NCBI GenBank assembly: GCA_963920575.1
Contig: OY986972.1
Location: 8,630,010 to 8,694,009, forward strand
Reading direction: 5' to 3'
Source: Narthecium ossifragum
Lineage: Eukaryota > Streptophyta > Magnoliopsida > Dioscoreales > Nartheciaceae
DNA: 64,000 nt
Part shown: one piece after another, positions 57,856 to 64,000 of the stretch
Layout of the letters: each line of letters opens with the position of its first letter
Numbering within the stretch: position 1 is the first letter of the stretch
The notes under the pieces: model-generated
What the model was told of the DNA's origin: nothing
Seen by the model: only the letters and a program-made list of their open reading frames with translations
Database searches by the model: none
Program-made: the position numbers and the translations under genes

Positions 57856-59673
57856 TGTAGGGAAATCCCTCCCCATGAGAGACGTCGACGAGAAGCGACG
57901 AGGACGCGCGGTGTTGGACAAACAAAGCTGCAGGAAGACAAAGGATCGATTCTTTGCTTGGAAAGGATCGATCCTCTCAGTCTAGATCTCTTCACAGAGA
58001 GTTGTGTTGAAAGGATCGATCCTATAACCTATAAGGATCGATCCCTTCAGTCCGGATCTCATGACAGAGAGCATGTTTGTGGATGATCGATCCTCATCCT
58101 CAAGAGGATCAATCATCGTCGGGGTGGTCAATTCTACGGAATGAAAGGATCGATCCTTTCATTTAAGAAGATCGATCCTTTGCGGCATCCGGGCTAAAAT
58201 CAAGGGTCTAGATTAATTCGAGTGTGAGTTAATTAGTGGATATAAATAGGGTTGGGGTGTAACCCTAATCAGTATGCTTGATATCAGAAACCCTAGAGAA
58301 AGAGGTCTGGGGGCTTGATAAGAAGTTGGGCATTCTAGAGTGAATGTATATGAGAGGTCTTGGATTTGTAGCCCAATTAAGTATGTTGGGCTAAGCATGA
58401 GTTGAATCAAATGGGCCTTGGAAGAGACCATTAACTAATAGCCAAATGGAGGTGGGCTCAAGTGTGTAGAGTAGTTTAGTCCCGCATTGGAAGTGAAAGA
58501 AATCTTTCACTAGTTTATATATTGTTTTGAACCTCTAGGCTTTGAACACATGTGAGGACTAGAGGTAGAACACCCACACACGCGCGCGCCGCCGCCGCCT
58601 GCCCGGGCGGCCGTGCTCGTGCACCGTGTGGGGTGTGTGTCTTTTTTGCTACACACAGGAGCTGGTCGAGACAGCTTGAATTCACTGAACCTTTTCAGCT
58701 TCCAAGACGGTTATAGATGAATTGATTGGGTCTGACTCTTGGGATGCCCATGATTAATGGGCTGAGTCAGTTATCTCTTGGGAATTGATCTAGTCCGACT
58801 CTTGGACTTCAGATGAATTGATTGAGTCAGTTACAACTCTTGGCTTCAGATGAATTGATTGAGTCAGTAGTAGAATTGATTGAGTCAGTTTCGATTCCAG
58901 AGGAATTGATTGGAATCTGACTCTTGACTACCCTTGACTGGTCAACTTCTGGATGACGTGGCAGTCTATAATTGGCTGTTGTTGCTGACGAGGCGTGCCT
59001 TTTCATCTCCCTTAATGGCTGATCAGCTTCCTCCCTTCGCCTATAAATAGGACCTATTCCAGCCCTTTAGAAGCTAAGCTGCATGCATCCATTTTTCGCA
59101 CACCACTCACTTGTAGAGGGTCCTGAAGTCTGAGGGTACCGTACCAGCGAAGGCTTGACGGGCGATCGGAGGCCGGATTCCTTCCGTTCACGCAGGAGAT
59201 CATTGTACCCTGAGAGTTCCTTGCTTGAAGAACCAGAAGCACCGGTGGTGGGCAATACGAACTTAAGGGCACAGTGTGATACACTGGCCTCGATCAAGCT
59301 GTAGTTCTATATCGGTTTTTCTTCCTCCTTTTCGACGTTTTCCTCTCTTTTGGAGCTCTATCACCTTATCTGGTAAGTGTTTAGAATTTAGTTTTCTTCT
59401 TGTCATTGTAAAGGATTCTTGCTACCTTAGTAAAAGCAAGATCTTAATCTCTTCTTCTTATTTCCAACAGGAGGATTGAGAGAGATTTATATGTGAGAGT
59501 TGAGAGATCAAGTCTTGTAAATCTCCTACATATTGAAGTTTTTCTCTTTTCTCGTGGTTTTTCCTTTACGGTAATTTACCGGAAGGTTTTTCACGTTAAA
59601 TTATGATGTCTATTTTTATTGTTCTATTTTGTTGCTTTCCCATCTTGATTGCATCCCGGTCAAATTCTTAACA
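57856..59673 (+). repeat. 3' LTR of the copia element, split by a solo LTR
   Basis: 57856-58357 and 59475-59673 align with 55995-56688. It starts TGTAGGGAAATCC and ends AAATTCTTAACA. The palindrome cluster spans 57940-58185. It is visibly more diverged than the chromovirus LTR pair. Confidence 0.92.
58358..59469 (+). mobile_element. Solo LTR, 1112 bp, in the copia 3' LTR
   Basis: Starts TCTTGGATTTGTAGCCC (expected TG has become TC) and ends TTTCCAACA. Flanks AGAGG (58353-58357) and GGAGG (59470-59474) differ by one base; the undisturbed 5' LTR has GGAGG there, so the left copy mutated. It has a TATA box CCTATAAATAGGACC at about 59040-59054 and degenerate repeats of GATGAATTGATTGAGTCAGT at 58710-58920. 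TTGGAT...CCAACA termini suit a plant copia family. Confidence 0.85.
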
Positions 59674-59678
59674 AAATT

Positions 59679-60490
59679 GACTAACTTGCAGACTTCCAAT
59701 TGATTTCTTAAAGTCTCGTGAAACTATTTCACTCGCATTCATCTCCAAATGGCTCCATGAAATCAGGGAAAGCACACCCATCGAAATTTTATTATCTCAA
59801 GATAATGTTAGGCTATATAATGGGTTGTTCTTTTTCTAATAACAAAGTTATGAGAAAGTAGAGGAGTGGGATATCACTGGGATGATCATGCACCTTAGTT
59901 CTTGGTGAATGATCAAATTAAGAGAGATAACATAGAAATTTGGGACACCAAATTAAGTTCAAAATAAAACAAATTCAGAAAGGAAGCAAATTAAGTTCAA
60001 AATAAAGAGAGATAACATAGAAATTTGGGACACCAAATTAAGTTCAAAATAAAACAAATTCAGAAAGGAAGCAAATTAAGTTCAAAATAAAGAGAGATAA
60101 CATAGAAATTTGGGACACCAAATTAAGTTCAAAATAAAAAAAATTCAGAAAGGAAGCATGCAAACTCCAGAATTAAGAGAGAGAGAGAAGAAAAGAATCT
60201 TTGTACCATGATGGTAAGATGCCTCCTCCATCGAGTTGATTTCCAGACCTTGCTCTCTATCTTCACATACGAAGGTCATTATTTTCAAATAATCGTATTC
60301 ATGTGATGGGGTTGATTATAGACCGTCCGATAGAAACTCGGCCGGGCCGTCCGATAAATCTAACCTAGAGATGAGATGGAGATGGAGATGGAGATGGAGA
60401 TAGAGATAGAGATAGAGGAATAGAAGATAGAAGATGGAAGATTAGATTAGATTAGATTACCTACGGAAATAGGGATTGCCCCCATCTTCG
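59679..60490. other. Intergenic DNA upstream of PRP18
   Basis: No gene seen. It contains an 85-bp tandem repeat (59915-60170), a GATGGA-rich microsatellite (60368-60418) and AGATTAGATTAG repeats near 60438-60458. Promoter elements are not distinguishable by eye. Confidence 0.6.
59915..60170. repeat. 85-bp tandem repeat, three copies
   Basis: AGAGAGATAACATAGAAATT starts at 59921, 60006 and 60091, so the period is exactly 85 bases. Copies are near-identical, with a C-to-A change and a truncated end in the third. Each unit also contains the internal duplicate AAATTAAGTTCAAAATAAA. Confidence 0.95.
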
Positions 60491-60491
60491 A

Positions 60492-60518
60492 TCTCTCTCT
60501 CTCTCTCTCTCTCTCTCT
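60492..60518 (+). repeat. (CT)n tract in the PRP18 5' leader
   Basis: Thirteen CT dinucleotides about 60 bases before the start codon, followed by a GAGAGGGAGAGAGAG run at 60550-60569. Such paired CT/GA tracts are common in plant 5' UTRs and could fold onto each other. Confidence 0.8.
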
Positions 60519-60576
60519 TGACGTCGTGACCCTAGGCAAGAGTAGAAGAGGAGAGGGAGAGAGAGAGAGGATCTCC

Positions 60577-61455
60577 ATGGATCTCCTCAAGCGAGAGCTC
60601 CAGAAGAAGCGGCAGAGCCTGGAGGCCGACTTCGGCGGCAAGAAGCTCCTCAAGCGATCGGAAATCGAGCAGAAGCAGATCCAAAAGCTCCGCCAGCAAG
60701 AACACCTTGCCCGCCTCTCCAAATCCCAGCACCCTTCCAGCTCCAATCCCTCCACCCCCTCCCAATCCTCCTCCTCCTCCGCGACCCAAACCCCTTCTCA
60801 AACCTCCACCCCGTCCTCAACCCCTTCTCTCCCTCCAGCTCTCAACTCCTCCTCCTCCTCCAAGAAGCCTTCGGATGGCTTGTCGGATGAGCGCAGCATC
60901 GACGACCTTGTGCTCCCACGGCAGGAGGTGATTCGGCGCCTCCGCTTCCTGAAACAGCCCATCACCCTCTTCGGCGAGGACGACGACGCTCGCCTCGACC
61001 GGCTCAAGCTCACCATGAAGTCCGGCATCCTCGAGATCGACAGCGATATGACGGAGGGCCAGACTAACGATTTCCTCCGAGACATCTACGAGCTCCGCAA
61101 GCGCCAGAAGTCCGGCTCCTCCTCCGGCTTCCTCAAGCACAAGCGCGACGACGGCGACGGGGCTGATCCCGATGGGGTCGAAGGGATGGATGGGGATAAG
61201 GATGCGAGCGGGGATGAGTGCTCGTCTGGAGTGGACGCGGATAAAGACTTGAAGAGGATGAAGGCTAATTTTGAGGAGCTGTGCGACGAGGATAAGATTC
61301 TCGTGTTCTTTAAGAAGTTGCTGAATGAATGGAAACAGGAGCTGGATGAGATGCAAGAGGTGGGGAAGAGGACGGCAAAGGGGAAGCAGATGGTCGCCAC
61401 ATTCAAGCAGTGTGCGAGATATCTCCATCCCCTCTTCAAGTTCTGCAGGAAAAAG
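60577..61455 (+). CDS. PRP18: PRP18, pre-mRNA-splicing factor 18, exon 1 (gene continues past window)
   Basis: Nuclear splicing factor of the second catalytic step, acting with SLU7 and the U5 snRNP. Exon 1 gives 293 codons ending at a GTATGG donor after KFCRKK, phase 0. It begins MDLLKRELQKKRQSLEADFG, with a charged helix, then a Ser/Thr/Pro-rich linker (about residues 53-95). The PRP4/PRP18 splicing factor motif LPRQEVIRRLRFLKQPITLF lies at about 113-135. An Asp/Gly-rich acidic stretch follows (about 190-222), then the start of the Prp18 helical domain (about 232 on, LCDEDKILVFFKKLLNEWKQ). The C-terminal third, including the conserved loop, must lie in later exons. No exon is recognisable in 61456-64000. 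The ATG at 60577 is the first in frame and gives the conserved N-terminus. Confidence 0.93.
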
Positions 61456-62301
61456 GTATGGCCTTTTGCAATCATTGGTTAACTTTTTTTTTACCTGAAT
61501 TCGATCTCTGGATTTTTATACATGGAAGTTCCTACTATTAATTTCTTTTATCTTTTTGATGGTTATATTTCAGTTGTGCTTGTCCTTTTACATTCCTTCT
61601 CTGCCTTCCTAGATTCATGTTTTATGAACGAGCAACTGCATGATTGATGCTAATGTCTTGAATTTTCTGCTAGCAACATTACCATTATTACCTGGATCCA
61701 ACCACCTTGTTTGATGACAGTGATGGATGCGATTTAAAATAGAATGACTCAAATTGAGCTTAGGGGTAAAGAATGATGTTAGAGATTAAAAAGATCCTAG
61801 TATTGTCTTGTTTTTAGTTGTTGTTAAATTTTAAATGTGCAGGAGGAAGTGTCATCAAGTAAAATCTTTATATTTTGTCAAGTTTTAGAAGTGGCTAGGT
61901 CCTTTTAGCATGAAGTTTCAACTAACTTGAATGAGATTTTAAACCAAATTAGCTTCATTGCATTTGAACCAGCAAGGGAAGTAACCTAAATAGTGTGGTC
62001 TGCATGCACCAAGTTTGGTTGATTCACATGGAATTAGTTATCAGACTGAAATGGTAAGTACTATAAATGAAGTGACCATTGCTTGAAGGGAAATAAGCAA
62101 ACCAAACATCTTTTGGCAAGAGCTTCTTTGGCTAGATTAACCAATCACTAACTGATTAGGTCTATTCTTTCTGGCAGTGGCAATAACTTCATCTTGTCAT
62201 CTTAGCTAAAGAGGAGAATGCGAGTCAGTCTTTTGGATGGCCTAGTTTCAGGTGGAGCATGTGATAGTCATGTTTGTAAATTCAACTTTTCCATAGATAA
62301 T
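61456..62301 (+). other. PRP18 intron 1, part without recognised features
   Basis: AT-rich intronic sequence starting with GTATGG. No coding match seen. Confidence 0.7.
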
Positions 62302-62783
62302 TGATAGGAACCCGGTATTGGGTCGAACCAGAAGGTCGAGCCATTAGTATGTTTGAGTCAAGTTGGTCATTCGGGTCATTTTTTGTACTAGTCAATTAGG
62401 AGTTATGATTGAGTCAAGTGTAGTTAGAATGGAGTTAGGTTGGGCCTGAGCCTGTGTCAGTTCGAGCTGGATATGAGCCATCCATTAGATGACTATATAT
62501 CCAACGGCTATAATGTTATTTAGGTATTTGGGAGTCTTAGGGTTTTAGTATGCCTCTCTATAAATAGAAGGCAGGAGTATGTAATCTGATTATCCAGAAG
62601 TAAAGAGTTGAGAGAGGTCTTTCCAGCCATTTATTGGGACAAGGGTTATTCCAGCCATTAATTGAAAGATAGGGGCGTCCTCAGCCATTAATCGAGGAGC
62701 ATCCACCCTCTCTCTTCTTCGCCTTCCTTCTTCCGTCCTCGACCTATGACCTAGTGAGGTTCCTCCATATCAGGATCTCATCA
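62302..62783 (+). repeat. 5' LTR of the small element (482 bp)
   Basis: Matches the visible part of the 3' LTR (63740-64000) in segments such as CGGTATTGGGTCGA and GTCAATTAGGAGTTATG, but with many substitutions and at least one deletion (the GGTCGAGCC after 62332 is shortened). The copies are clearly older than the chromovirus pair. It contains CTCTCTATAAATAGAAGGC at about 62551-62569 as a TATA box. Confidence 0.88.
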
Positions 62784-62785
62784 AT

Positions 62786-62797
62786 TGGCATCAGAGC
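62786..62797 (+). other. Primer-binding site, tRNA-Met type with one change
   Basis: TGGCATCAGAGC, one base different from TGGTATCAGAGC, two bases after the LTR end. Confidence 0.75.
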
Positions 62798-63128
62798 GAG
62801 ATTGATTCGGTTATGATAGGTTGGGAGCGAGAAGTACAAGTGCGTCTATAAAATATCTTCGAAGACATCATAGATTTGCAGAAGATCAACAGAGATATAT
62901 TCGAGGACATTAGATGATAGTTGAACTCTTTGAGTTCGGCTATCCCAGCCGTCAAGCCCGCCAATGCCGCCACATCCGCTTTCTCAAACCCTAAAGGCCA
63001 GTCACTTAATCCTAACCCTCCATCATTATTTTCTATCAAATCTGACCCTCCACTTTACACGACTATCTCCCAACTGTTGGACCCTGCTTCTCTCTATCCT
63101 TCCAGAACCACCGCGACTCACCTATACC

Positions 63129-63545
63129 TTCGTCAACACAAGGCGTTGGGTTGATAATTTCTTCAATGAAGTTAGTCTCCTCAGTCAAGTTCATCATCTT
63201 GTGAAGCTTCTAGGCCGCAGTGTCCAAAGCCTGGAGAGCCTCCTTGTCGATGCGTACCTTTGCAATACTAGCTTGGATGACTTCTTGTTTGATTCGTTCA
63301 ATAAGAGTGCGGTGGATTCAGAGTGGAGATTTGAGATTATCATCGTCGGCATCGCAGAAGGCATTTACGAGTTTCAGTGCTTCTGAATTTAGGATCTTAC
63401 ATTGAGATATCGAAGCTAATAATGTACTGTTAGATGAAACATTGAAGCTGAAGTTATCAGATTTCAGGCCAGCAAGGAACTTCGCCGACAATCAAAGTCA
63501 TTTCAGCACCGGCCAAATCGGAGCCTTTGGGTACATAACTCTAGG
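63129..63545 (+). pseudogene. Captured cysteine-rich receptor-like kinase (CRK) fragment
   Basis: In order: VNTRRWVDNFFNEVSLLSQV, LVKLLGRSVQSLESLLVDAY, LCNTSLDDFLFDSFNKSAVD and WRFEIIIVGIAEGI in one frame. After a shift near 63363 come ASEFRILH, a stop where the HRD arginine should be, DIEANNVLLDETLK and SDFRPARNFADNQSHFSTG (DFG changed to DFR), ending GAFGYI. These are kinase subdomains III to VIII of the plant CRK/DUF26 receptor-kinase family. No intron is visible within it. The ATP-binding lobe start, the receptor part and the kinase C-lobe are absent. Its position between LTR-type termini identifies it as captured host sequence. Probably non-functional. Confidence 0.85.
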
Positions 63546-63739
63546 TGACATTATTCATGGACGCCTCTGTCTCAGTTTGACCGACCATCATCGTTGTCTC
63601 AAATACAAGCACCGGACCATTTTCGATCTTGGAGGACCCAAAGATTTCTCCAATGAACCAGTCTAGCTGAGCCAACGAGCACAACCCTGCGAAACCGAGC
63701 TCGGCCTTGAGGACAAGGTCGATTTCAAGGCGTGGAGAA

Positions 63740-64000
63740 TGATAGAAATCCGGTATTGGGTCGAGCCAAGTTATTAGTACGTTGGAGTCAAGTCAAACAT
63801 TCGGGTCATATTTGTATTAGTCAATTAGGAGTTATGGTTGAGTCAAGTGTAGCTTGAATGGAGTTAGGTTGGGTGTGAGGGAGAGGAGAGGTTCGATCGA
63901 GTGGGAGGAGAGAGAATAATTGTGGGGATTGGTTTGGGTGGCTGAGATCTAAAGATGGGTTTGTTAGATAGCTCAGATCGGGTGGAGTTAATAAAGGATG
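63740..64000 (+). repeat. 3' LTR of the small element, partial
   Basis: Starts TGATAGAAATCCGG and continues to the window edge. After about 63880 it no longer matches the first LTR closely (GAGAGGAGAGGTTCGATC), so the copies differ by an indel or the sequence has been rearranged. Confidence 0.75.

Larger units (their letters stand above)
55995..59673 (+). mobile_element. Gag-only Ty1/copia element
   Basis: AAATT flanks it at 55990-55994 and 59674-59678. LTRs at 55995-56688 (694 bp) and 57856-59673 (about 700 bp after removing a nested solo LTR). Between them are a tRNA-Met type primer site, a single gag gene and a polypurine tract (GGGAGGGGGAGCT just before 57856), with no protease, integrase or RT. 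Total unnested length is about 2.56 kb. Confidence 0.92.
62302..64000 (+). mobile_element. Small LTR element in PRP18 intron 1, with captured kinase sequence (3' LTR runs off window)
   Basis: 5' LTR 62302-62783 starts TGATAGGAACCCGG and ends GGATCTCATCA. TGGCATCAGAGC follows as primer site. The 3' LTR begins at 63740 (TGATAGAAATCCGG) and is preceded by GAGGACAAGGTCGATTTCAA and GGCGTGGAGAA, a gypsy-like polypurine end. The interior is only 956 bp, too short for gag-pol, and includes a receptor-kinase fragment. It is therefore non-autonomous. Confidence 0.88.

Noticed and set aside
58580..58620. CGCGCGCC/CCGCCG run as a CpG island promoter
   Set aside because: Short GC run inside a solo LTR, far from its TATA box; no gene follows.
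60526..60576. Upstream extension of PRP18
   Set aside because: No in-frame ATG; the conserved N-terminus starts at 60577.
61456..64000. PRP18 exon 2
   Set aside because: No match to the C-terminal Prp18 domain could be read in any frame; it must lie beyond the window.

Overview
This is nuclear DNA from a flowering plant. The two host genes have plant-type introns and plant-like proteins, almost everything between them is nested plant retrotransposons, and the primer-binding sites match plant tRNA-Met and tRNA-Asp. GC-rich first exons would suit a monocot or magnoliid, but the sequence does not settle the lineage. I see no bacterial, organellar or viral genome segment.

Layout. 1-7173: most of a young Ty3/gypsy chromovirus (probably Tekay/Del) with 2.8-kb LTRs and a decayed interior, inserted into a dead PIF/Harbinger DNA transposon (7174 to about 9590). 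9907-13783: intact five-exon RPB11, a small subunit of RNA polymerase II. About 14428-45440: an old Tat-lineage Ty3/gypsy element on the minus strand, with gag, protease, RT, RNase H, a second RNase H and integrase, plus an antisense (plus-strand) plant-mobile-domain gene at its 3' end. It has been split by at least seven later insertions: an Athila-like element inside an LTR-like insertion, three chromovirus solo LTRs (one nested inside another in opposite orientation), a Helitron and a 1.57-kb solo LTR. About 45445-55800: a minus-strand LINE, broken by a solo LTR and by a hAT transposon that itself carries the head of an Athila-like element. 55995-59673: a gag-only Ty1/copia element whose 3' LTR holds another solo LTR. 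60577 onward: exon 1 of the splicing factor gene PRP18. Its first intron contains a small LTR element carrying a captured receptor-kinase fragment.

How the parts relate. RPB11 and PRP18 are the host genes; the roughly 46 kb between them is a layered insertion deposit. Removing each insertion at its target-site duplication restores continuous reading through the element beneath, so the relative order of events can be read.

Most unusual signal. Clusters of perfect palindromes built on GATCGATC or GGTCGACC lie in the LTRs of at least five element families (Ty3/gypsy and Ty1/copia). In several the cluster sits just upstream of the TATA box. Unrelated families share palindrome type, spacer phrases and junction sequence, and two LTRs of one family carry different clusters at the same site. 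This looks like an exchangeable promoter-proximal cassette moving between retrotransposon families.
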